Positions 41,884 through 49,697 of a stretch of DNA of 64,000 bases are shown here, piece after piece. The translations under genes and the position numbers were made by a program. The first letter of the stretch is position 1, and each line of letters begins with the position of its first letter. The stretch is from Cyclobacteriaceae bacterium (GTDB lineage: Bacteria > Bacteroidota > Bacteroidia > Cytophagales > Cyclobacteriaceae): the NCBI GenBank assembly GCA_030584025.1, contig CP129487.1, positions 1 through 64,000 of the forward strand, written 5' to 3'. A model generated the notes under the pieces. It had not been told where the DNA came from and did no database searches. It saw only the letters and a program-made list of their open reading frames with translations.

Positions 41884-42378
41884 TTAAAATTCAATCAGCA
41901 CCTGATTCTTTTCTACGCTATCTCCCTTTTTGATTTTGATGGTTTTCACTTCCCCGTCTCCGGGCGACTTCAATATGTTCTCCATCTTCATGGCCTCGAG
42001 GATCAGCAACGGATCGCCTTGTTTTACCACATCACCTGTTTTCACTTTCAGGTCGATGATCAGGCCCGGCATGGGTGCCTTGATGGAATTGACTTTGCTA
42101 CTGGCTGCCTGGCTCATGCCTAGCTTTTCGAGGAGCAAATCAAATTTATCTTTTACCGAAACGGTGTAGTGCCTACCGTTGATTTTCCACGTAAACGTTT
42201 TGGTGGGTGCATCGGCCTTTACCAGTTCAGCTTTATAGCTTTTGTGGTTGTGGATGATGTGAAAATATCCGTCACGAAGTTGTGCAACATCCCAGGCAAG
42301 CGCCTCGCCATTTACCGTAATGGTTTCTCCTTCCGGATTGATTTCAAATGTCTTGTTGTTTACAATAGCCTGAAACAT
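41884..42378 (-). CDS. Biotin/lipoyl attachment-domain protein (biotin carboxyl carrier-like)
   Basis: From ATG 42378 the protein has 164 residues. The C-terminal 70 residues form a biotinyl domain with the attachment Lys in LILEAMKMEN. The N-terminal part (FQAIVNNKTFEINPEGETITVNGE, YTVSVKDKFDLLLEKLG) is the linker type found in carriers of propionyl-/acetyl-CoA or pyruvate carboxylase systems. The carboxylase partners are not adjacent. AT-rich direct repeats lie just upstream. Confidence 0.88.
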   Translation of the reverse strand: MFQAIVNNKTFEINPEGETITVNGEALAWDVAQLRDGYFHIIHNHKSYKAELVKADAPTKTFTWKINGRHYTVSVKDKFDLLLEKLGMSQAASSKVNSIKAPMPGLIIDLKVKTGDVVKQGDPLLILEAMKMENILKSPGDGEVKTIKIKKGDSVEKNQVLIEF

Positions 42379-42390
42379 GCTCAAAAGTAG

Positions 42391-42430
42391 ACTTTAGAAT
42401 ACAGAATTTAGAATTTAGAATTCAGAATTT
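42391..42430. repeat. Short AT-rich tandem repeat
   Basis: AGAATTTAG/AGAATTCAG units of about 8 bp are repeated four to five times between the biotin-carrier gene and the riboswitch. It is simple-sequence DNA that may mark a recombination or slippage site. Confidence 0.5.
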
Positions 42431-42504
42431 TTCGGTTTTGAAATCAGCGCCTCAAATTCTGTAAACTAAACTCTGAATACTAACTGCTTTCTTTTACCTT
42501 TACG

Positions 42505-42592
42505 CCCAGTAAGGGGTGCCTCATAATAACGGGCTGAGATTATACCCATAGAACCTGATGCCGATAATGCGGCCGAAGGGAAGGCAAGTGAA
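42505..42592 (+). promoter_or_regulatory. TPP riboswitch
   Basis: The conserved thiamine-pyrophosphate aptamer core is present in order: GGGGTGCC, GGCTGAGA, ATACCC, GAACCTGAT, CGATAATGCGG, CGAAGGGAAG. It lies in the leader of the TonB-dependent receptor gene, whose ATG is 58 bp downstream. Binding of TPP should reduce expression. The expression platform was not resolved; a CTGCACGTGCGG palindrome at 42618-42629 may be part of it. Confidence 0.93.
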
Positions 42593-42649
42593 ACTTGTAA
42601 GCATGGCGCAGTCCCCTCTGCACGTGCGGGTTTTAACAAATTAAAAAAA

Positions 42650-45088
42650 ATGTTTAAAAAATTAATGTGGACAGCATTGTTGCTGTTGCCATTGGCTGCA
42701 TCGGCACAAAGCCAATTGAAGGGTGTAGTGCGTGATGCGCGAACGAATGAGCCTTTAAGTGGGGCTACGGTTACACTCACTCAGGAAAGAAAAATTACCG
42801 TAACGGATGCACAAGGCGCTTTTCAGTTTGCAGATGTGCGAAGCTATGAAGCTGAAATCCGGTTTGTGGGATACAAAACCAAACGGATTACACTTTCATC
42901 CGGAGTGAATGAAATTTTGCTGGAGGAAAGCACAACGTTTACCGATGAAATCATTGTATCGGCTACACGTGCGGGTGAGAAAACACCTACCACATACAGC
43001 ACGATTGATAAGCAAACGTTGCGTAAGCAAAACTTCGGTCAGGATTTACCCATTCAACTAAACTGGACCCCTTCCGTGGTCACCACTTCCGATGCCGGAA
43101 ATGGAGTGGGCTATACGGGTATCAACATCCGCGGAAGCGATGCCACGCGAATCAATGTTACGCTTAACGGCATTCCGTATAATGACAGCGAATCGCAAGG
43201 TGTATTCTGGGTAAACATTCCGGACATCTCTTCTTCCACACAAAGTGTTCAGGTACAGCGTGGCGTGGGTACATCCACCAACGGACCGGGTGCGTTTGGT
43301 GCGAGCATCAACATTCAAACCAACGCATTGGCCGATGAACCGTATGCCGAGTATGTGCATTCGTTCGGTTCGTTTAATACCTGGCGAAATACGTTGGGTT
43401 TTGGAACAGGTTTGATAGGCGATCGTTGGGCGTTTGATGGTCGCGTTTCAAAAATCAGTTCGGATGGATTTATTGACCGCGCCACATCTGATTTGTCATC
43501 CTATTATTTTTCAGGAGGGTATTACTCCGGAAAAACGATGGTGAAAGCCATTGTTTTTGGCGGACATGAAGTTACGTATCAAAGCTGGTACGGTGTTCCC
43601 GAGTCACGGTTGAACAATGATACCGAAGCGATGTTGGTTACGGCTTCCAATGAAGGCTGGAACGATGAGCAGACACAGCTTCTGCTTAATTCAAATAGTC
43701 GCACGTTTAACATTTACACCTACGATAACCAGGTGGATGATTATGCCCAGGATCATTATCAGCTGCACACCTCACATCGGTTTACCAATAACCTCACGGG
43801 AAATGTTGCACTTCATTATACGTATGGCAGAGGTTTCTATGAAGAGTATCGTATTAACGATCGCTTCAGTAATTATGGGTTAAGTCCGGTAACTATTGGC
43901 GATTCGGTGATTAATCGTAGCGACATCATCCGCAGACGTTGGCTGGATAATGATTTCTACGGCTTCACGTATTCGCTTCAACTCGAAAAAAATAAATTGA
44001 ATGCAGTATTGGGTGGTGCGTGGAACCGGTATGATGGACGGCATTTCGGAGAGATCATCTGGTCGCAGGTAACAACTGTTCCGAAAGATTATAACTACTA
44101 CTCCAATGATGCAACGAAGCTGGATTTTACCGTTTACCTGAAAGGCAACTACCAGTTTACTTCTGCCTTGAATGGTTTTCTGGATGTGCAATACCGAAAC
44201 ATAGGCTATCAAACAGCCGGCAACGATAATCGCCAGAATGTATTTGATGTAGATGTGCAGTATTCATTTTTCAATCCGAAGTTTGGTTTAACCTATGATT
44301 TAGGGTCGGGGCAAAGTTTATATGCTTCATACGCTGTTGCGAATCGTGAACCGGTGCGAAAAGATTTTATCGACAATCCACAGAATGAAACGCCCAGACA
44401 CGAGACGTTGGGCAACCTGGAAGTTGGTTTCAGAAAACTATCTGACCGAACAATGCTGAATGTAAACGTGTACTGGATGAACTACAACGATCAACTGGTG
44501 CTTACTGGAGCCTTGAATGATGTGGGCGCTGCGATTCGCACCAATGTAGATAAAAGCTATCGCTTGGGTATTGAGGTTGATGGTTCTGTAAAACTTTCTG
44601 AGAAGTTAGCCTGGGATGCAAACCTGACGCTGAGCAGAAATAAGATTGAGGAATTTTCTGAAATACTGTATGATTACGGAGTTGATTTTGATGAATTCAA
44701 TGTGGTAACCCGAACGTTTCGTAATACAGATATTTCATTTTCACCAAGCATCATTGCGGGTTCAGTATTTCGGTACATGCCAAGTAAGGCAGCCGAAATT
44801 TCACTGCTCACCAAATACGTTGGTCGACAATTCATGGATAATACGTCCAACTCATCACGACAGTTGGATGCCTACCTGACCAATGATGTACGGGTATCGT
44901 ATGCTTTCACTCCGAAGTTTATGAAAGAGCTCCGGTTAAACCTGTTGGTGAACAATGTGTTTGATGTTGCATATGAATCGAACGGCTATACCTGGGGTTA
45001 CCTGGGCGGAGGAGAGGAGTTTCGGGAGAATTATTACTACCCGCAGGCAGGCAGGCATTTTATGGTGATGTTAAGTGCCAGGTTTTAA
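42650..45088 (+). CDS. TonB-dependent outer-membrane receptor, probably for thiamine or a precursor
   Basis: The 812-residue protein has a signal peptide (1-20), a CarboxypepD_reg domain (about 22-98), and a plug domain beginning TFTDEIIVSATRAGEKTPTTYSTI (TonB-box region). GYTGINIRGSDATRINVTLNGIPYND and a 22-strand barrel follow, ending HFMVMLSARF with the terminal Phe. The TPP riboswitch in its leader ties it to thiamine supply. Thiamine-regulated TonB receptors have been predicted in Bacteroidota from such riboswitches, so thiamine uptake is the best guess. No inner-membrane transporter (for example PnuT) is adjacent. Confidence 0.9.
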   Translation: MFKKLMWTALLLLPLAASAQSQLKGVVRDARTNEPLSGATVTLTQERKITVTDAQGAFQFADVRSYEAEIRFVGYKTKRITLSSGVNEILLEESTTFTDEIIVSATRAGEKTPTTYSTIDKQTLRKQNFGQDLPIQLNWTPSVVTTSDAGNGVGYTGINIRGSDATRINVTLNGIPYNDSESQGVFWVNIPDISSSTQSVQVQRGVGTSTNGPGAFGASINIQTNALADEPYAEYVHSFGSFNTWRNTLGFGTGLIGDRWAFDGRVSKISSDGFIDRATSDLSSYYFSGGYYSGKTMVKAIVFGGHEVTYQSWYGVPESRLNNDTEAMLVTASNEGWNDEQTQLLLNSNSRTFNIYTYDNQVDDYAQDHYQLHTSHRFTNNLTGNVALHYTYGRGFYEEYRINDRFSNYGLSPVTIGDSVINRSDIIRRRWLDNDFYGFTYSLQLEKNKLNAVLGGAWNRYDGRHFGEIIWSQVTTVPKDYNYYSNDATKLDFTVYLKGNYQFTSALNGFLDVQYRNIGYQTAGNDNRQNVFDVDVQYSFFNPKFGLTYDLGSGQSLYASYAVANREPVRKDFIDNPQNETPRHETLGNLEVGFRKLSDRTMLNVNVYWMNYNDQLVLTGALNDVGAAIRTNVDKSYRLGIEVDGSVKLSEKLAWDANLTLSRNKIEEFSEILYDYGVDFDEFNVVTRTFRNTDISFSPSIIAGSVFRYMPSKAAEISLLTKYVGRQFMDNTSNSSRQLDAYLTNDVRVSYAFTPKFMKELRLNLLVNNVFDVAYESNGYTWGYLGGGEEFRENYYYPQAGRHFMVMLSARF

Positions 45089-45213
45089 TCAGAGGTCATC
45101 TCAAAATCAGTTTCATATGTTAGCCTGAGCTTGTCGAAGGCTATTTCGAGTTCCAAAAATTGGTTTCGACAAGGCTCAACCTGACATTAAAGGTATTTGA
45201 GATGAGCTCTGAT
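45088..45213. repeat. Imperfect palindromic element with terminal inverted repeats
   Basis: ATCAGAGGTCATCTCAAAAT (45088-45107) and its near-complement at 45194-45213 (18 of 20) form the ends. Inside are TGAGCTTGTCGAA (45126-45138) and TTCGACAAGGCTCA (45165-45178). The inner 15-mer is identical to part of the repeat at 15696-15710. It lies just after the receptor stop and could also act as a terminator. Confidence 0.6.
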
Positions 45214-45266
45214 TATTTGTACCAAAAGCGCTCAACGGGAAGGGCGGAACTTCAAACGCTTGTTTG

Positions 45267-45274
45267 TACTTTTG
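45267..45274 (+). promoter_or_regulatory. -7 element upstream of the UbiA gene
   Basis: TACTTTTG matches TAnnTTTG and lies 13 bp before the UbiA ATG. No clear -33 element. Confidence 0.35.
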
Positions 45275-45287
45275 CCCAACCCTTACC

Positions 45288-46133
45288 ATGCGCCTCAGCA
45301 AAAAAATTATTACCGCACTATTCAGGTTAACCCGTACGTGGAACCTGCTGATACTGGTATTTGCCCAGTACTTCACGGCCTGGTTTCTGCTCAAAGCTGA
45401 TGTTTTTACAGATTGGCGATTACTGTTGATGTGTGCTTCCTCGGCTTTGATTGCAGCCGGTGGATACGTGATCAACGATTATTATGATGTTAAGATAGAC
45501 CTGGTGAACAATCCTAATCGGGTAGTAGTGGGAAGAAGTGTTCCCCGAAGACATGCTATTTTGTTACATGGAATATTGTCGGTTGCCGGTATCGGGTTGG
45601 CGGTTTTTGTTTCGTGGTGGATTGTGGCCATCAATATTTTTTCGGTTTCGTTGCTTTGGTTTTATTCCAACTTGCTCAAGCGACTTCCCTTTGTGGGAAA
45701 TTTTGCAGTTGCTCTGCTAACGGGTCTTTCAATCGGGGTATTGAATATTTTATATGACGTGTTCAATCCACTTGTTATCGTGTATGCCGTGTTTGCTTTT
45801 TTCATGACACTGGTTCGCGAAATCATTAAAGATATGGAAGACCTGAAAGGCGATAATACCTACGGGTGTAAAACCATTCCCATTGTATGGGGCATTCGCA
45901 AAACAAAAAACTTGTTGTATGTGATCATTGGCTTTTTTGGTATAGCCGTATTATTGATCAATCAGCTTTACGTGAAACTTCCTGTGATTTATTTTTTAAT
46001 GATGCTTTTTGTTCCATTAGTCTGGCTGGTGGCACAACTGGTAAAGGCTGATACAAAAAGAGATTATTCCTGGCTGAGTAGTTTCTGTAAAGTGATTATG
46101 TTGTTAGGTATTTTAAGTATGGCGATTGTGTAA
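45288..46133 (+). CDS. UbiA-family prenyltransferase
   Basis: From ATG 45288 the protein has 281 residues and eight or nine membrane helices. The two Asp-rich motifs are visible: NDYYDVKID (about residues 66-74) and DMEDLKGDN (about 185-193). It transfers an isoprenoid chain; the variant resembles geranylgeranylglycerol-phosphate geranylgeranyltransferase-like members found in Bacteroidota. The acceptor is not established here. purN follows 18 bp downstream. Confidence 0.9.
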   Translation: MRLSKKIITALFRLTRTWNLLILVFAQYFTAWFLLKADVFTDWRLLLMCASSALIAAGGYVINDYYDVKIDLVNNPNRVVVGRSVPRRHAILLHGILSVAGIGLAVFVSWWIVAINIFSVSLLWFYSNLLKRLPFVGNFAVALLTGLSIGVLNILYDVFNPLVIVYAVFAFFMTLVREIIKDMEDLKGDNTYGCKTIPIVWGIRKTKNLLYVIIGFFGIAVLLINQLYVKLPVIYFLMMLFVPLVWLVAQLVKADTKRDYSWLSSFCKVIMLLGILSMAIV

Positions 46134-46151
46134 AGTGTTAAACTGGTACGT

Positions 46152-46745
46152 GTGACTCAACTCAATACATCCTCATATCGATTAGCCATCTTTGCGTCAG
46201 GAAGCGGAACCAATGCCGAGGAGATTTTTAAGTTCTTCAAGAATCATCAGCAAATTTCTGTTGCTGGACTTTTATCAAATAATGCGGATGCTTATGCCCT
46301 GGTGCGTGCGGCAAACCATGAAGTTCCAACCATGGTTTTTAATCGCAAGCAATTTCGGGAAACTGATGAGGTGGTGAATTGGTTGAAGGAAAAGAAAATA
46401 ACACATGTTGTTCTGGCTGGTTTTCTTTGGCTGATTCCTGAAAACCTGATCCGCACATATCCGGGAAAAATCATCAATATCCATCCGGCATTATTACCCA
46501 AGTTTGGAGGCAAGGGCATGTATGGCGCCAAGGTGCATGAAGCGGTTAAAGCTGCCGGTGAAACCGAAACGGGTATCACCATGCACGAAGTGAATGAACA
46601 GTACGATGAAGGCCGCATTTTATTCAAAGCCATTTGTCCGGTGATGCCGGATGATACACCTGAAGCCATTGCACACAAGGTCCATCAATTGGAATATGCC
46701 TGGTACCCGAAAGTGATTGAAAATTGGGTGCTGGAATCCAGGTAA
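46152..46745 (+). CDS. purN: Phosphoribosylglycinamide formyltransferase
   Basis: The 197-residue enzyme shows the GAR-transformylase pattern: LAIFASGSGTNAEEI, VVLAGFLWLIPENLI, the catalytic NIHPALLPKFGGKGMYG (Asn, His) and EQYDEGRILF (Asp). It uses 10-formyl-THF in purine synthesis. The start is GTG 46152; no earlier ATG is in frame. It is probably co-transcribed with the UbiA gene. Confidence 0.94.
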   Translation: MTQLNTSSYRLAIFASGSGTNAEEIFKFFKNHQQISVAGLLSNNADAYALVRAANHEVPTMVFNRKQFRETDEVVNWLKEKKITHVVLAGFLWLIPENLIRTYPGKIINIHPALLPKFGGKGMYGAKVHEAVKAAGETETGITMHEVNEQYDEGRILFKAICPVMPDDTPEAIAHKVHQLEYAWYPKVIENWVLESR

Positions 46746-46780
46746 ATTCAAGCGGGTGTACAACAAACTTGCAGCCCACG

Positions 46781-46801
46781 CCCCTAACCCCGAAGGGGGA
46801 C
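46781..46801. repeat. Short GC-rich inverted repeat
   Basis: CCCCTAACCCCGAAGGGGG pairs CCCC with GGGG around a short loop between the convergent purN and peroxiredoxin genes. It may act as a terminator. Confidence 0.4.
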
Positions 46802-46822
46802 TCCGCGCGCTGGGTTATCCCT

Positions 46823-47422
46823 TCAATTCTTTTTGGCAAAAATCTTTGCAGTTGAAAGCAACAAGTCACCGCTGATTCTTTTCTTATAATTCGGATTGAT
46901 GTACTCAAACAAAATCTCACTTTCTTCATTTACCAGAAACACTGCAGGAACCGGCAAATGCAGTTCTGCTCCATCCCCTTGATTAGGTGTGAGCAATTTC
47001 TCGTAAGGTTGAGGCGCTTTAAAGGCAATGCCCATCGCTTTTGCGAGCGCACCGTTCTTGTCCGAAACCAACGTGTACGTCAATTTATTTTTATCAACGC
47101 TTTTCTTCAGGTTTTCGGGCGCATCCGGACTAATGGCTATAAGGGTATACCCCAAGGCGCGCAACTCTGATTCAATCTGACCCACTTCACTTAGGTGTGC
47201 ATTGCAATACGGGCACCACCCGCCCCGATAGAAAATGACGATTGTTTTACCTGTCTTGAACAGATCACTTGTTGAAAGGGACTTTCCGTCTATAGTTAAA
47301 ACCTGTGTTTCCGGTATTTTTTCGCCTATCAGCAACGGACTGACATCCTCGGCCTTTTCGGGTAATTGCGCGTAAACGGCAAGCGTTGAAAAAATAAGGG
47401 CAAGTGTTGTAAATAATCTCAT
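46823..47422 (-). CDS. Exported peroxiredoxin-like protein (AhpC/TSA family)
   Basis: The 199-residue protein has a signal peptide (1-18) and a thioredoxin fold with the active site GGWCPYCN (Cys70, Cys73). LIAISPDAPENLKKSVD and VPAVFLVNEESEILFEY follow. The CxxC arrangement is typical of the PRX-like subgroup that acts as a thiol peroxidase or disulfide reductase. It should work in the periplasm. It is convergent with purN. Confidence 0.87.
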   Translation of the reverse strand: MRLFTTLALIFSTLAVYAQLPEKAEDVSPLLIGEKIPETQVLTIDGKSLSTSDLFKTGKTIVIFYRGGWCPYCNAHLSEVGQIESELRALGYTLIAISPDAPENLKKSVDKNKLTYTLVSDKNGALAKAMGIAFKAPQPYEKLLTPNQGDGAELHLPVPAVFLVNEESEILFEYINPNYKKRISGDLLLSTAKIFAKKN

Positions 47423-47605
47423 GGTTTTTATAATTTCAAATCACAAAAGTAAACGGCTCCGAGTTTTAAAAAGTCGTTTGCCTGACGAAACACGAAAAGA
47501 GGGCTTAAATATTTGTGGTATACGGCTTTTGTGCATGAACCATTACCTGTTATGTTCCGTATTCCCTTGCGTTTCCAGAGTGAGTAGCGATATTAATTAA
47601 AGTTT

Positions 47606-48331
47606 ATGATTAAAAGTATCCATTTCTTAATTGTCTTAGCTGCTTTCATTTTAAACTCATGTTCATCCGATTCTCATGAGGAGGAGGTAGCCCCCGTTGA
47701 ACCTACTGATAATTTTTATCTCAATTTTGAATTGAAGGGCTTCTCTTATAAAGTTTCGAGTGATGGGTATTCTTTACATACGAGTTACAAAGGGAGGTGT
47801 GCAAAAGATTGGATTGATGGTGCGAATCGGGTGTCTTTACAAATTCCAACGGATGCAGGTTTTATAACTAAAGTTGATTTTTGGATAAGGAAAAAGGTTT
47901 TCAAGGACGAACTTGATCCCAGCAACAGTCTAAGCTACTTAGGTAGAGTGATGAATGCCAGTACTAGTAGTATTGGTTTCCCAATCAATCAAAATGGGTA
48001 TTATGAGGAGTACGACTTGGAGAATAGTGTTTTTCTAGTGAATCGAAATTTAAGTGCAGAAGCGTACTTGTTCATCTCCACGGAGGACGAATTTTATAGA
48101 TCGGATTCAGTGGTGCCAAACGAACGTGATCCTCGTTCATTTATTAGAATAGAACGAGTTATTGAAAACACCGGAATGGACAGTTACGATTATCCCTACA
48201 TCATTGAGGGTAAATTTGCCATAAATCTTTTTGAAGGAATGTATGGTACTACTTCCCAACTGGTGAGGGGTAACTTCCGTTGGCCAATTGGCAGAGTTGA
48301 GGATTCTGAATTGCTGTCATTATGTAGGTAA
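47606..48331 (+). CDS. Lipoprotein of unknown function
   Basis: The 241-residue protein has a lipobox (LAAFILNSC, Cys19) followed by an acidic linker (SHEEEVAPVEPTD). The rest is beta-rich with aromatic residues (FYLNFELKGFSYKV, EGKFAINLFEGMYG). No family was recognised. Base composition is lower in GC than its neighbours and it stands alone, which hints at more recent acquisition. The C-terminal NLFEGMYGTTSQLVRGNF resembles the ends of small Bacteroidota surface lipoproteins. Confidence 0.65.
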   Translation: MIKSIHFLIVLAAFILNSCSSDSHEEEVAPVEPTDNFYLNFELKGFSYKVSSDGYSLHTSYKGRCAKDWIDGANRVSLQIPTDAGFITKVDFWIRKKVFKDELDPSNSLSYLGRVMNASTSSIGFPINQNGYYEEYDLENSVFLVNRNLSAEAYLFISTEDEFYRSDSVVPNERDPRSFIRIERVIENTGMDSYDYPYIIEGKFAINLFEGMYGTTSQLVRGNFRWPIGRVEDSELLSLCR

Positions 48332-48403
48332 CTGTAAACGACCACAAGGTATGAAGTCCTTATCCTGGTTGATTTATTTCTGGGTAGGAAAAGGACAAAA
48401 AAT

Positions 48404-48425
48404 AGGGGCCTGAGCCCCTTTATTT
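48404..48425. terminator. Bidirectional terminator
   Basis: GGGGC (48405-48409), loop CTGA, GCCCC (48414-48418), then TTTATTTTTT on the plus strand and A-rich sequence upstream. It separates two convergent genes. Confidence 0.75.
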
Positions 48426-48427
48426 TT

Positions 48428-49624
48428 TTACGGTGTATTAATCTCGTTGTACGGCATGTTCGGATCGTTATCCGTCCAGCTCATCGGATAATTCTTATCT
48501 AAAAACTCCAGTGCATCAGTAGTCAGGTACAGTGGCTTAAACGTGTCAATCATCACGGCCAACTCATGCGTTTCTTTCGCGCCAATACTTTTTTCAACCG
48601 TGCCCGGATGCGGGCCGTGTGGTAGACCTCCCGGATGAAGCGTGAACGATCCACGGTCAATCCCTCTTCTGCTCATGAAATTTCCTTCCGCATAATACAA
48701 CACTTCATCGCTGTCGATGTTGCTGTGGTTATACGGTGCAGGAATGGCTTGCGGATGATAATCGAACAACCGCGGCACAAATGAACAAATTACAAAGTTG
48801 TGTGCCTGGAAGGTTTGGTGTACCGGGGGCGGCTGATGAATGCGACCGGTAATGGGTTCAAAGTCGTGAATGGAAAAAGCATACGGCCACAAGAAACCAT
48901 CCCATCCCACTAAATCCAGCGGACTGAAATCATAGATGTATTGATGTAGGTAGCCTTGCTTTTTAATCTTCATCAAAAATTCCCCGCGACTGGCATCGGT
49001 AATGAGTTCGTGTGGCGGGCGAATGTCGCGCTCGCAGTATGGGGAGTGTTCCAACAGCTGCCCTAATTCATTGCGATAACGTTTTACCGTTTCAACCGGT
49101 GAAGCTGATTCAACAATCAACAATCGCAACGGGCCTTCTTCAAATTCAAGCTTATAGATTACGGTGCGAGGTATAACCACGTAGTCGCCTTGGCGGATTT
49201 CGAGTTTACCAAAAGGCGAAATGAGCACGCCCTTTCCATCGTGAATGTAAATCACTTCATCGCCCTCTGCGTTTTTATAGAAGTAATCCATCTTACGTTG
49301 TTTGGGTGAGCAGATGGAGATGGCGCAATCATTATTTTTCAATAACACTTTACGCGCATCCAGAAAATCATTTCCGGTGGTGGTAACTTTTGAGGTGTTC
49401 AGGTGTGTTTGTCGCAGCGCGTAATCATGTACAATCTCTGGCCCATACTTCACTGGATCTTTCAAGGCCTTGATGCGCGTGGGCGGATGGATGTGATACA
49501 GGTTGGAATAAATGCCCGAAAAACCTTCTGAGCTTACCAGTTCTTCTTTATACAAGCTTCCATCCGGCTGTCGGAATTGTGTATGCCGTTTGGGTGGAAT
49601 ATTGCCGAGTCGATAGTAGTACAT
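48428..49624 (-). CDS. hmgA: Homogentisate 1,2-dioxygenase
   Basis: The 398-residue enzyme has the cupin-like metal centre motifs of the family: HNFVICSFVPRLFDYHPQAIPAPYNHSNIDSDEVLYY and FTLHPGGLPHGPHPGTVEKS, which supply the His/Glu ligands to Fe(II). It opens the ring of homogentisate in tyrosine/phenylalanine breakdown. No other genes of that pathway are adjacent. It has its own terminator downstream. Confidence 0.93.
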   Translation of the reverse strand: MYYYRLGNIPPKRHTQFRQPDGSLYKEELVSSEGFSGIYSNLYHIHPPTRIKALKDPVKYGPEIVHDYALRQTHLNTSKVTTTGNDFLDARKVLLKNNDCAISICSPKQRKMDYFYKNAEGDEVIYIHDGKGVLISPFGKLEIRQGDYVVIPRTVIYKLEFEEGPLRLLIVESASPVETVKRYRNELGQLLEHSPYCERDIRPPHELITDASRGEFLMKIKKQGYLHQYIYDFSPLDLVGWDGFLWPYAFSIHDFEPITGRIHQPPPVHQTFQAHNFVICSFVPRLFDYHPQAIPAPYNHSNIDSDEVLYYAEGNFMSRRGIDRGSFTLHPGGLPHGPHPGTVEKSIGAKETHELAVMIDTFKPLYLTTDALEFLDKNYPMSWTDNDPNMPYNEINTP

Positions 49625-49697
49625 GAGTCAGAAAATTAGCGCAGCTAAGTTAGTAAATTAGCTAATGCACAAACAAAATGCACGAATAACTTCAAAC

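Noticed and set aside
42391..42430. Tandem AGAATT repeats as a possible CRISPR array
   Set aside because: Units are about 8 bp without spacers and no cas genes are present, so this is simple-sequence DNA.
48428..49624. Aromatic-degradation operon around hmgA
   Set aside because: The neighbours are an unrelated lipoprotein and a CtpA protease. No fumarylacetoacetase or hydroxyphenylpyruvate dioxygenase gene is nearby.
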